A DNA stretch of 64,000 nt from assembly GCA_038030265.1 (NCBI GenBank), contig CM075938.1, forward strand, positions 4,503,009 through 4,567,008. The letters run 5' to 3'. Of the stretch, positions 43,830-54,523 are shown piece by piece; the stretch's first letter is position 1; every line of letters begins with the position of its first letter. This DNA comes from Corythucha ciliata. Lineage: Eukaryota > Arthropoda > Insecta > Hemiptera > Tingidae. The notes under the pieces are model-generated. The model saw nothing but the letters and a program-made list of their open reading frames with translations, was not told the DNA's origin and searched no databases. Position numbers and translations under genes: made by a program.

Positions 43830-44745
43830 GATACGAAGTATGATCGGCAGCTCGTTCTCTGACTAATTCCATGTATGACCCTCAACGCTCTCATCTGCTT
43901 CTTTCGTCTGCTTCCTTGTTCAGCTGACGGCGCGTTTCCCCAAAGCTCTATTCCATACGTGAGCACTGATTAAAATAGTGCAACGTCCAGGGACGATACT
44001 CTAACCAGCCTTCCTAGCACTTAGATGGCGTTACCCAGCTTCTTTATAATAGAGTCCACGTGTGGTGACTATCTTCACTGCTCATCAAGTACGATGCCCA
44101 AATACTTGAGGGTCTCTTGGGACTTTTTAGCACTTGAAAAAATCAGAGTCTTTTTCTTGGACTGGTTCGCAAATAATCGATTTTCCGCGAGCCACTGATA
44201 GAGGTCCCGAGTAGGGCCTCCCAAGGTCTCCACCACTTCCTCTCGGTTTCGTTTCGAGACAGCCAGAGCTGTATCATCAGCGAATTGGAAAATACTGGTT
44301 CCTAGGATGTGCGGAACGCTGTTTACGTATACTAAAAACAAAAGGGGACCCAATATGGATCCTTGCGGAACTCCGTGTTCCAGTGAAAGATGGCCAGACT
44401 GTCGGGCTCTCGTTTTAACCATCTGAGTTCTCCGAGGCAGATAGCTCTCAATCAACTTCAAGGCCACTCTACAAACGCCCGTTTGCTCAAGTCTTTTAAG
44501 GAGAACTTCATGAGAGAGTGTGTCGAACGCTTTGGAAATATCGCAAAACGTGACTCCTGAGAATTCGCCCGCTTCAAATGAAGGTTGAGGAGGTATACCA
44601 CCTCCTCCAACAAGGACATCACGCAAGCAACAGTAGATTTTCCCTCCCTAAATCCAAACCGTTTGGGGTAGAAGAAATGTTGTTTTTCCAGATAGGAGAG
44701 TAATCGAGTAGACAACAGCGTTTCAACCACATTACAATGCATAGG
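43830..44745 (-). pseudogene. LINE reverse transcriptase fragment
   Basis: Minus strand. 44742-44458 carries the FYPKRFGFREGKST block. 44626-44075 gives FCDISKAFDTLSHEVLLKRL (catalytic Asp), EHGVPQGSILGPLLFLVYVN, the FADDTAL active site and LKYLGIVLDE. Below 44075 a LTYGIELWGN remnant in another frame reaches about 43840. Two frames and both ends missing make this a dead fragment. It most resembles Jockey/CR1-like RT, but the clade is uncertain. Confidence 0.83.
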
Positions 44746-44879
44746 AATAATTTATTGGTACCGGCCTATATTTCGGGTGACCAGAATTTTTCCCAGACGA
44801 AAGAAGGACCCAAATTTCATAACGGGCGAGAAGAAATATTATCAGGGGGGGGGATTGATAGTTCCTCTATTCTGCCACT
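44746..44879. other. Junction sequence with G run
   Basis: A run of G at 44846-44855 precedes the family D array. No gene. Confidence 0.3.
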
Positions 44880-45060
44880 GATTGCCAAAACACAAAATTG
44901 GCTTTTGAATGAGCCAAAACACAAAATTGGGTTTTGAAAGAGGCAAAACACAAAATTTGCATTTGGAGGAGCCAAAACATAAAATTCGATTTCTAAAGAG
45001 CCGAAACACGAAATTGGCTTCCTGAGAAGCCAAAACAAGAAATTTGCTTTAGTGGGAGCC
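44880..45060. repeat. Family D array (clearest copy)
   Basis: Six consecutive units of 28-30 bp, consensus GCCAAAACACAAAATTGGGT plus a variable nine bases. Open frames through it in several registers are artefacts of the period. Confidence 0.7.
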
Positions 45061-45600
45061 GAAATACCCCTCCCCCAATGGTCTGGTTAGGGAAGCAGCG
45101 CTCCCCCAATCCGATGTTTGAGGAATCGAGAAAAAAATGGCTTCGAGTTGAATTTACCTCCTAAAAATTGTCGTTCGCCCCTTCCACAACATGAATAACG
45201 CGTTCATCGGGTTTGGGCCTGATCTTCAGCCAGAGCTGGGTTCCCTTAATGCCGAATGCGCGAAATTGCTTCTATGAAGGCGACAAACGTGTGAAATTGC
45301 TATCTTGAATCCCGTGAAATATGACTTTTTAAGGAGTCAACCCCACAAATTTGGATTTTGAGGGAATCAATCCTTCAAAATTGATTTTTTAAAGGGACAA
45401 ATCTTTAAAATTTCGGCTTATAGGGGTGAAAACTGTCAATTTTAGCCATCTAACTAAGACAATTTCAGTCAAGACCATAAATAAGAGGAATGTGACTCTG
45501 GAATCAACTGCTTCGTCCTTTTGGTCGGTCTTTTTGGGTGATTAAAACCCGAGAACTTTGGTTTTTTGGAATCCAAATCCACGAAATTTGGGCTTTGAAA
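45061..45600. repeat. Degenerate family D and unassigned sequence
   Basis: Scattered GTGAAATT/CACAAATTTGG units, especially 45290-45430 and 45560-45600. No gene. Confidence 0.4.
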
Positions 45601-46570
45601 GGCTAACCCCCTCTTTTCTCACTTTTAGCCACAAATAAGTTTCATTCGGAAGCCGAGAATCGGCGTATTTTCAATTAATGAACATTTATTGGGATTTTTG
45701 TCCATTTTGTCCGCGAATTAGCCCGGTTTTTCTCAATTTGAGCTGAAATTTATAGTCTTCCTTATTTTTAGCGGCGCTAATTATTGATTTTTTCAATATT
45801 AGCCGTGAGTAAGGCGTTTGTTTTACATTTTAGCCCCACATTGGCCATTTCATATCAATTTAGTTATGGATTAGCACTTTTTCTTAGTTTTAGCTCGAAA
45901 TATCCTTTAGAAGAAACGGATTGGCGTTTTCTCAATTTTATCCGCGATTAAGTGATTTTTTTCATTTTTATCCGTAAATTAACATTTTTCCTACAGGTTG
46001 TTTGTGATTTAGTGCTTTTACTCAATTTCATCAACGGGTTAGGCCCAAAAACAGCACATTAGCGGTTTTTTGGTACATTTTAGCCGTAAAATTGCCGCAA
46101 TACACCGAGAATCAGCGATTTTTTTCAAAATTATGGTCTGAAAGTTGCATCGAGAAACCAGGAATGAGCGCTTTTTTGCAGTTTTAGCACTTTTTCCAAT
46201 TTTTTTTCCGCCTACTCGCCCCAACATCGGCACATCAAAGCGCCTTCTCAATTTTATCTGCTTAAGGACCTAAAGAAACTTGGGAATTAGCGTATTTTCT
46301 CTATTTTAGCCGCGAATTTGCCTCCAGAAGGCACAAATTTTCACAATTTTAGCCGTCAGAATTGCGCTTTCGTGGGGTTCGATCGAATATTTAGCCACAC
46401 TGTTTGCTGCATCACCAGTAACGTTCTATTCTCCAAGTCGGATGGGCTGAAAATCGTCGGAAGGAGCCAAGTCACTATCCAATCGTATACCAAAACTCCT
46501 TTTGAACCTAAAAATCATCATTTTTCTATATTTAAGCTTTTCGGGGCCCCTCTCTGACTGGTGGCCCTGG
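45601..46570. repeat. Family A array with conserved tail
   Basis: Reverse-orientation units to about 46390, then the tail (GTAACGTTCTATTCTCCAAG at 46419 onward), matching the one at 32390-32560 including a shared GCTTTT..GGGGCCCCTCTCTGA ending. Confidence 0.6.
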
Positions 46571-46845
46571 GCGGTCCGCCCTCCTCGCCATATACCTCGG
46601 TACGCTACTGTTCACGGCACACTCTTGTTCTTTCACACTAAGTTTCTGCTCTGAATAGTGTGAATACGTCATTTCATGGACGATGTAGCCGATTTAGCTT
46701 ATAACACGTCATTTATCTAGTAAATTTGTCAGGGGCGGATTTAAGGTAAAATGTTTAGAGGGGCTTAGCTCTGAGCTCATGACCCCCCCCCCTCTCACGC
46801 AGATGAAGTCAAATTCCAAATTTTGTGGATATTTGCTCTCAGAAC
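46571..46845. other. Unassigned sequence with an element edge
   Basis: Contains CAGGGGCGGATTTAAGG near 46731 and a C run at 46785-46793. No gene. Confidence 0.3.
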
Positions 46846-47200
46846 GAATTTCAAAGTTTTTCCTCGCTCAAAACGCCAATGTCACAGAATTGACTCCCAA
46901 AATAGCCAATTTGCACCTGGTTGACTCTTCATGAAATTCCGCTCATTAGACACTTTCGATGTCCAAATATCACGGATTGAACACACCGCAAAACCCAATT
47001 TCGTGGTTTTCCTACTTCAATAACAAAATTTGCCGGTTTGGCACTTTTAGAGACCAAATTTGTCGGATTTCATAGGTCAGAAACCAATTTCGAGGGGCTG
47101 GCTCCCTGAAGACAAGCCAATTTAACGGGATTTCACACCTTTTTAAAGGATAAATGAGCGTACTGGCTCATTTTAAAGAGAAATTTCATGGCTCTGGCTG
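46846..47200. repeat. Family D array, diverged
   Basis: Units with CCAATTTCGTGG/CCAAATTTGTCGG words about 30 bp apart. Confidence 0.5.
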
Positions 47201-47219
47201 TTTTTGAAAACAAAATATC

Positions 47220-48590
47220 GCAGGGTCCAGCCGCGGATCCTAGATTTAGTCAAGGGAGAGGCTTTGAAATTGTGTCCTTCGCTCTAATAAAAATGACTTG
47301 CTATCAATTCACTGCCTACTCCCACCTTAAAACGCCTTTAAAATGGCCAAACTGGCAATCACCCTTCTAAAAAAACCCAACGGAGCGTAGCGCGCTCTAA
47401 AAATAAGGCAAACTAGCAATTCACGTTCCGCAAATCCCTAAACAGACAATTCCTGCCCAGAATATTCTAAAATCAACCATTTGCGTGCCAAGAATGCCCT
47501 AACTGACCATTCGGGCGTTGGCTTGACGGGACTAATTACGTCCTTAAAAAATCAAAACTGACGATTCGCGCTTATTATAAATGGCTCAACAGACTTTACG
47601 AACCCTAAAAATGGAAAAACTGACGATTCATGCTCTGAAAATATCACACTGGCTATTCACTCTCAATAAATGACTATACTGGCAATTGGCGCCCTATAAA
47701 TGGCAATCTGACCATTCGCACGGACGGAAAAAATGGCAGAACTGAGTTCGTAACATACAATTGACTAAAATGACGGATTCATGCCCTAGGAATGGCCACA
47801 CTGGCAGCGTTAAAATTGCCAAACTGGCTATTCACGCCCTATGAAATTAGTAAAACGGACTCTATGCGGCCTACCATGAATGATTAAACTGACAATTCGC
47901 ACTTTGAAAATCCTAAGCAGATGATTCATGCCCTGAAAATGGCAAAGTTGGCCATTCGCGCGTCAGAAATAGCCATACTGAGCCTTCACGCCTCGAAAAT
48001 GTCTAAACTGACGATCCTGGCCTTAAAACTGGCTATTACGCTAGTATTGCACCGGTCTAAAATGGACTAACTAAACAGCTATTTTGCACCCTGTAAATGA
48101 CATAAACTTTACGGACGTTTCGTCCCCTGGAAATGCCTAAAATGACGACTCGCACCGGGAAAATTGCCAAAAAGGCCATCAGGCCATTGAAAATGACTGA
48201 ACTGACGATTCGTGCTCTGAAATAACCAAACGCCTTAAAAATTTCAATCTTCAAAGTTTTGGTCTAAAAATGGTCAAACTGGTCATTCACGCTCTTTGGA
48301 AAGCGTCAGGGACAACGACAATTGGCCCCTTGAAAGTGGTAGAACAGACTGGACAAGCCCTAAAACGGGCTGCTGGTCGTATTGACAATTCATGCCTCCC
48401 CCTCCCCACAATGGCTGTACTGATAGATTTCGTCTTAAAAACGACCACTTAAAAGCGACCACTCGCGTTCGAATAATGGCCAAATTGACCATTCGTGTCT
48501 TAAAAATGCCTGAACTGACGATTGGTACCCTAACTATCACCAAAACGACTAGTCAGGCAATAAAAATTGCACACTCAGTCACTGACGTGA
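47220..48590. repeat. Family B array with leader
   Basis: Leader at 47222-47290 (CGGATCCTAGATTTAGTCAA and CTTCGCTCTAATAAAAATG), then about forty units of ACTGACGATTCGCGCCCTAA type, 29-31 bp apart. The same leader precedes family B arrays at 54524 and 55318. Confidence 0.65.
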
Positions 48591-48599
48591 ATTCTGGTT

Positions 48600-49815
48600 T
48601 CAGACGACCGTATTGATTTTCTTAAGTCCTCCCTCGGCAACTGTCAGTTTCGGTCGAGCTGTCAATTTCACCCGAGAAACTGTCAATTTTGTCATAAATA
48701 ACTGTCAATGTTGTCTCAGAAACTGTCAATTTCGTTCTGGGGACTGTAAATTTCTAGTTGAAACTATCAGTATCGATCTAACACTGTCAATTTTGTCCAA
48801 TGAAGGTCAATTTCGTCATTCAAAACTGTCTATTTCGTCCTACTATAGCGATATCCTTCTGAAACTGTCAATTTCGTCCTCGAATCTGCCAATATCTTCA
48901 TAGAAACTGCGTCAAGGGATTTCGGAAACTGACGGTTTCTAAGCCGCTTCACCGGAAACAGTCGAGAACTAGAAACTGTCAATTTCGTCGTTCAAAACTG
49001 TCAATTTCGCCCTATAAACTGTCAAGTAAATGTTCAAATCTAACAATTTCGCCCTGGAAACTATCAATTTTGTTCTTCAAACCGTGAATTTCATCCTGGA
49101 AACGGTTAATTTCGTCTTTTAAACTGTCAATTTCGTCCCCGAAACAGTCACTTTCGTCGCCAAACCTATCAGTGTCGTCCTGAAACTGCCAATTTCGTCC
49201 TAAAGACTGTCAATTTTGTCCTGGAAACTATCAACTTGCATTTGTTCTGGAAACAGTCAATTCCTTTCTGAAACTGTCCATTTTGTTCAGGAAATTGTAA
49301 ATTTCGTTGTCAAAACTATCAATGTCGTCCTAAAACTCCTAATTTCATCCTATAAACTGTCAATTTCGTCCTCGAATTTGCCAATTTCACCCTAGATACT
49401 GTCATTTTCAGTAAAAATGATAAATCACGAGTAAAAAAGTAAATTGTGTGCTCTCGCCCTTGTCCACGACACCTTATGGTAGTTGGACGTAAAGATCCGT
49501 TGGATTACAGTCAATTTCAACATTCAAAACTGTGATTGTCGTGCTTTGAACTGTCAATTTCGACTTACAATACTGTCAATTTTGCCTCAGGAACTGACAA
49601 TTTTGACTTGGAATCTCAATTTCCTCCAACATAACAAATATCCCAAACCTTGATTACGAGGTTTTGCATCAGAGTACTAGAAACTATCATTATCGTCGTT
49701 CGAAACTGTCAATATCGTTCTGGAAACTGTAAATTTCGTCCTCGAAACACTGCCAATGCCGCCCTATAGACACTGTCATTTTCGGCGTTAAAAACTGTCA
49801 ATATGACAGTTTTTG
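48600..49815. repeat. Family C tandem repeat, ~21-bp period
   Basis: Dozens of units of AACTGTCAATTTCGTCCTGG, diverged but easy to see, directly following family B. No coding potential. Confidence 0.75.
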
Positions 49816-49829
49816 GAAAAGGGGCTTGA

Positions 49830-50890
49830 GAATAAACATGTCGGGGCTAATACGACCGACTAGGGGGGGCTAAGTCCCTATAGCCCCCTGTAACGTGGTT
49901 GATCAACAACCGTTGTTGTGGGGCTTGTTCAGGTTGTGTTAGGCAGAGAGATTTTTGTACGCAGTGTTTTTTTAGAAAAGAATTATTTATTAAAAGGAAC
50001 TGAAGAGAACGGAAAAAGGGTTGCAGAGTACAGATGCTTGTTGAATGGGCACTCGGGTCCGCAGGTTGAATTCGAACGAGACACGTGCTGCGAACATGAC
50101 ACACACAAATATACCCTTAGCAACGAGGGGTGAAATAAAGAAAGATTACACTCACCAGTTATTTATGACCTTATGAAGCTCCGGTTGCTTAACCGTCCAC
50201 AGACGTTGGTCCTGTGCGGGGCGATCAAAGAGCGGTGGGTCGATAGGGTGAGTGGTGAGTGGTGTGTGGTGAGTGGTGTGTGGTGTGTGGTGAGTGGTGT
50301 GTGGTGAGTGGTGTGTAGCCGACGCGCTCGACTCGCTTTGTAGAAGGGTGGATGACCGGAGTGTCTGAAGACGGCAGGCGCAGGGAGTGGGCTTGCTCAT
50401 GATTCCGCAAATGCGTTTCAGGGTGTGTCGCCGAAAGTGGTGTGTGCGTGTCCGTTCGTCTAAACGGCGAGACGGGACGTGTCCGTATTCGTGTGTCACC
50501 GATACAACAGGAATTTCCGACGTTGGGTCCGACTTGAAAAAGTGGCAACGAGGTGAGTTCGTGCGTGAAGATGACGACTGCAGACGGCTGGAACTCGTTT
50601 GATACGACGAGTGGTGAGCGGCCTTTTCGCTCCAAGTAGCCTCGGACTTACACAAAGAAAATCACACAATTCGTGACTAACACCCCACGAGTCACTCCCT
50701 CCCCTTGAGCACTTTGAATCACTTTTGAATGCCTCTCTCCGGGAAAAACCCGAGCTTTTATACCTTGGGATTTTTCCCCCATCAGTGGATCTTTCTTCCT
50801 TCCATCCCCCGTTGCGAGGGTTACCTTTACTTAACAGCTTCATGTCTCATTCGTTTTATTAGTATTACCCATAGAGGAGGAATAACATGG
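49830..50890 (-). mobile_element. Possible solo LTR or promoter-bearing repeat
   Basis: On the minus strand the segment 50887-49889 starts TGTTATTCC, ends CGTTACA, and carries TATAAAA at about 50756-50762. It could be a solo LTR of about 1 kb, but I find no target duplication. It contains a GTGGTGA/GTGGTGT microsatellite (50248-50318). ORFs across the microsatellite are unconvincing. Confidence 0.35.
50248..50318. repeat. Purine-rich microsatellite
   Basis: Alternating GAGTGGT and GTGTGGT heptamer-like units, about ten in a row, all on one strand. Confidence 0.8.
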
Positions 50891-51685
50891 AGGGAGTGTC
50901 TTCCAAAATCCCTGACCAAATCATAACTGAAGGGAAAAGTATCTTTTCAAGTGAAGCTACCCTTCCGGGTAACATGTCAAAGACGGAAACCTCTCATTTG
51001 ACTCATGTCAAATGTGACTCATGTTTTTAATTTGAACCGTCTCGTAGTGACTTTATTTTCACGTTTTCTCACTTTATTTCTTTTTTCGTAAACCCGGAAA
51101 AACGAAAATCTGTTCGGTGTGCCGAAGTAACAGTGTGTGTATTCAACATTCTTTTTAAAAGTGAGTATATTATCGTGCATAAATGAATGGTCCGTTGGTT
51201 TTTAGAAAATACACACCGATGGCAAGATTGCTGAAGTACTTTACCACGAGTTTCTTGTTCTTTGTTACTCTTTCTGGTTTCTAGTTGACTTCATAAATAA
51301 ACCAAACTTGACAGCCGGCCGGCGCGCGCCGGGAGAGCATATTACACGTTAACAGAACTAGAATTGTGGTTGTTTCATAGGCCTGCCCGCCGACAAAATC
51401 AGTAGATATGCAATAATATGAAGAAGTAGCAGGTAACGAATCGATAAACTATATTATTTCTGTTCTGTTTCTTCCCAAATAGATGACCTTCAACAGCAGT
51501 CAACATGGGGTACTGATCAACTGTCGGCTGTTATGATCGGCTTGCCTTTAATGTACACAAACCCTTGCGTGCGCGCTTGTGAAGAATTATTAACTTCATC
51601 GACGGTCTGTCTGTACTATCCCTGGTCACTGACAGATAATAGACGTTTTTGATTCTTAATCTTAACAACGCTACAACGTTGTATC
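50891..51685. other. Unassigned sequence
   Basis: No gene recognised. A GCCGGCCGGCGCGCGCCGG stretch at 51314-51332 is the most GC-rich point. GAAGGGAAAAGTATCTTTTC and its inverted partner near 50930-50975 form an imperfect palindrome. Confidence 0.3.
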
Positions 51686-51752
51686 ATGGCTCAAATGATG
51701 AAACTTGTGCGTAAGGCCAGACCCAACGATCCGGCGCCGACTGCGAGTGTTG
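51686..51752 (+). CDS. Possible first coding exon of an unknown gene
   Basis: ATG at 51686 opens MAQMMKLVRKARPNDPAPTASVG, after which GTGAGG offers a splice donor near 51753. Without splicing the frame ends soon after (near 51804). No downstream exon is visible; the next sequence is tRNA-derived repeat. I cannot name a family. It may be a real exon or chance. Confidence 0.2.
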
Positions 51753-51918
51753 GTGAGGTGGGGTTGCTTCGCCCCATCATACCATTCGAATTTATTAAAA
51801 TATAGTATATCCTCTAATTGATACAATTTTCTTCAGAATTAATAAATTAATTAGACTGATATTATCCGGACGACGATGGAAGGGCATAGCCCAACACGAT
51901 TCGAGTTTCGAGAAAAAA

Positions 51919-51993
51919 TGGCTCCCCGGCGGGATTTGAACCCGCAACCTCTGGATTACCAGTCCAGCACGCTGCCATTTGCGCCACGGAGAC
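51919..51993 (-). tRNA. tRNA-Thr(GGT)-like sequence (left arm)
   Basis: Same cloverleaf as 52201-52275 on the opposite strand. Anticodon loop CTGGTAA, T loop TTCAAAT. Part of the palindromic repeat; probably not a working gene. Confidence 0.55.
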
Positions 51994-52200
51994 GCCTATG
52001 GGAGTCGTACTCCAAGGGATAAGCTAAGCCGAACCCCACCCAGGTCTTCAGATTTATTCAGTATATCCATCTAACAACATCTAGATAAGATAAAATTCGG
52101 CGTGTTTTACCGATCAGGAGAAGCGCCTAGAGTTTCGAGAAACAATGGACCTGGGTGGGGTTCGGCTTAGCTTATCCCTTGGAGTACGACTCCCATAGGC

Positions 52201-52275
52201 GTCTCCGTGGCGCAAATGGCAGCGTGCTGGACTGGTAATCCAGAGGTTGCGGGTTCAAATCCCGCCGGGGAGCCA
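52201..52275 (+). tRNA. tRNA-Thr(GGT)-like sequence (right arm)
   Basis: Anticodon stem CTGGA/TCCAG, loop CTGGTAA (GGT), T arm GCGGG/CCCGC, B box GGTTCAAATCC. Acceptor strands GTCTCCG/CGGGGAG leave the first pair mismatched. It is the third copy of this repeat in the window. Confidence 0.55.
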
Positions 52276-52359
52276 TTTTTTCTCGAAACTCGAATCGTGT
52301 TGGGCTATGCCCTTCCATCGTCGTCCGGATAATATCAGTCTAATTAATTTATTAATTAA

Positions 52360-53190
52360 AATACCGGCGACAGATTTATTCAATATATTCTTCAGAATAT
52401 TTTTGGAGTCGTATAATTATGCCCAACACATCTCTCAGTTCATTTTCGGAGCGACCTCTCTCAGAAGCCAAAGTCAAAACTTGGAGCCGTACGTAAGGAA
52501 GTGTCAAGGGGCACGTGCCCCGACAGCAACCAGACAGCCGCAGCGCTTTGTTAAGTTATAGGGGGGGGGGGGGGCTTTTATCTCACTATGTCAATTAGCA
52601 GCCGAGAAACAGAGTGGTTCTCTAATGAGCGAACCCCCAGAAAATTCGATTTTTATGGATCCAAACCCACGAAATTGGTTTCTGTAAGTGACAGATCCGC
52701 TGAATTGCTGGAAGAGTCATGGCAGCGAAATTGGTTATTTTAATCAGCCGGCCCCGCAAAATTACTTTTAAGGTGGGTCAAAAGCACGAAATAATTCAGC
52801 ATTCACTGCACGTGCAATGCTAGGGTGAAAAATTGAGTCCGAGCTGACTTCATATTGTGATACACAAACTCTTTTGTGTGAGCTACCCCAACGAAATCAG
52901 ATTTTTAATTAGACAACCTGGGATATTTTTTCTCAGAAAGTCAACTCCGCGAAACTGAGAGGTGTGGGTCAATTCGCGGTCTTGAGGGGGACGAGCTTGC
53001 GAAATTCTGTATTAAAAGAGGAGGAGGGAAAGTTGCAGGCTCTGCAATGCAGAGAATGGAATGGAAAGATCTGTATCAAGTACCTGAAACCAGTTCTTGG
53101 ACGTTGTGGCTTGTTGGTTGTCAAAATTTATGCCTCTCGAAATTTCGTGTGCAAACTATGAGTCCATGTCCCCCCCCCCTCCAATAGCAA
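52360..53190. repeat. Unassigned sequence and family D units
   Basis: G run at 52561-52573, then diverged family D units from 52630 to 52960 (ACGAAATTGGTTTCTG). No gene seen; a C run at 53169-53178 precedes the next element. Confidence 0.4.
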
Positions 53191-53192
53191 GG

Positions 53193-53416
53193 CATACACG
53201 AACGGATTTTTTTGACAGGCCAGAACCGCAGGACGGGCCCGGCCTGCGGGTTTCTGCCTTGCACGTGAGTGGAGAATGACAAGCCAGAACCGCAGATTTA
53301 GACCGTGGGTTTTTCCAACAGGCCAAATCTGCGGGTTTTTAGCCTTTCGTTGCCCACTCACGTGCAGTCCTCGCCTTCGGGAAAACTTACCAACGGTTCA
53401 AATCCGTTCGTGTATG
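53193..53416. mobile_element. MITE-like element with 17-bp terminal inverted repeats
   Basis: CATACACGAACGGATTT at the left end and AAATCCGTTCGTGTATG at the right end enclose about 224 bp with GC-rich internal palindromes. The right-end motif recurs at 54097-54113 beside similar internal sequence, suggesting a second, more decayed copy (about 53875-54113). Confidence 0.6.
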
Positions 53417-53486
53417 GTGAAACACACAGATTTTGAAAAACAAAATCCGCAGGTTGAACTGTTGAGCATGTGTCACAGATCAGAGG

Positions 53487-53700
53487 CATGACTCGGTGGT
53501 GTAATGTATTCAATACTCGCTTCGGAAACCAGCAGGCCTGGGTTCAAATCCAGCTATTGCCCATTTGTCATAAGGCTGCAGCGAGCTGCGACTCGGCTTC
53601 GTGTGTGCGTTCACGGCGATCGGGCGTATATGACAAACTTCACACCGACCGAAACGCCCGCGCGGTACGAGTGTGAAGTGCACAGTTAGATCAGGGTATA
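53487..53700 (+). mobile_element. Possible tRNA-derived SINE
   Basis: A perfect pol III B box GGTTCAAATCC (53541-53551) follows an A-box-like TGACTCGGTGGTGTAATG about 50 bp upstream, as in a tRNA-derived head. The body to about 53690 has no identity I know. Confidence 0.4.
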
Positions 53701-54523
53701 ACCAAGGAATAAATCAAAAAATATTTGTCGATCCACAACGTTTAATTTGGTGCGCAACAACGGTTTCAGCATCATCAGTCGCTCAGTCGTTGTCGTCAGC
53801 TCCCAGCTTTTACCCAATTTTATGCGTATGCTTTTTATTAATTTTAGTTTTTCCGTTTCCGTAAACAAACAAGTACCCTCGGACACAAACCGAGCGTTAG
53901 TCGCCCACTGGCCCTCGACAGGCCAATCCTTCGGATTTCAAAACCCGCGGGTCTAGAGTTCCGAGATCCGTCGGTCTCAACTGCACGTGTATGTCGATAA
54001 ACAGACCTGGCCTTCGGGTTTTGAAAACTGATGGTCAAAACTGAAGTTTTGTCTTCTTCACTAACACACAGACCAGGCCCGCGGGTTTCCCAAAAAAATC
54101 CGTTCGTGTATGGCCACCTAATTAGAATACTTAAAATAAAAATCATAAAATCGTTACATCTGTTGTAAGATGCATACTGGACTATCTTGAGAGGCCAAGA
54201 TTGGCAAAATTTGGTTCTCTTGTTGGGTGGAGCACCAATAATCCATAAACTCGAGTACTTTAAAAACCCTAAAGAAGCGGAATTGAATTCGCACGCACAT
54301 CAGTAATGTGTTGTGAACGATGTGTTGAACGATGGAGGCCATTCTATGAATAAATTGTGGAAATCAACGCAAAAGTGTTGTATTTGGGCAAACCCCACGA
54401 TTAAAGTTGAAAAAACACGCTACAATATTGACAAATAAAAGACGCTTTCAGGTTAAAATTTAGTAGCCTTTAGTACCCTAAGTAACTATCCACGGCATAA
54501 TATGGTATTTATTCCACTGTCTT
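53701..54523. other. Unassigned sequence with a degenerate PLE-like end
   Basis: On the minus strand near 53790-53755, CTGATGATGCTGAAACCGTT resembles the core of Penelope-type hammerhead ends but lacks a stem II hairpin. 53875-54113 is the likely decayed MITE copy. 54115-54520 has no visible feature. Confidence 0.3.

Larger units (their letters stand above)
51835..52359. mobile_element. Head-to-head pair of tRNA-derived repeats (palindrome)
   Basis: Arms of about 212 bp (51835-52047 and 52148-52359) are near-perfect inverted copies around a ~100-bp centre. Each arm contains a leader, the tRNA-Thr-like part and the AT-rich body seen at 25901-26060. The right arm's leader is in the normal orientation to its tRNA. 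Confidence 0.8.

Noticed and set aside
48600..49815. CRISPR-like array (regular ~21-bp units)
   Set aside because: Units are contiguous and diverged with no unique spacers, and the DNA is eukaryotic.
50152..50655. 167-codon His/Thr-rich minus-strand ORF
   Set aside because: The HTTHHTP-type stretch is a translated microsatellite, and the rest lies in a probable LTR.
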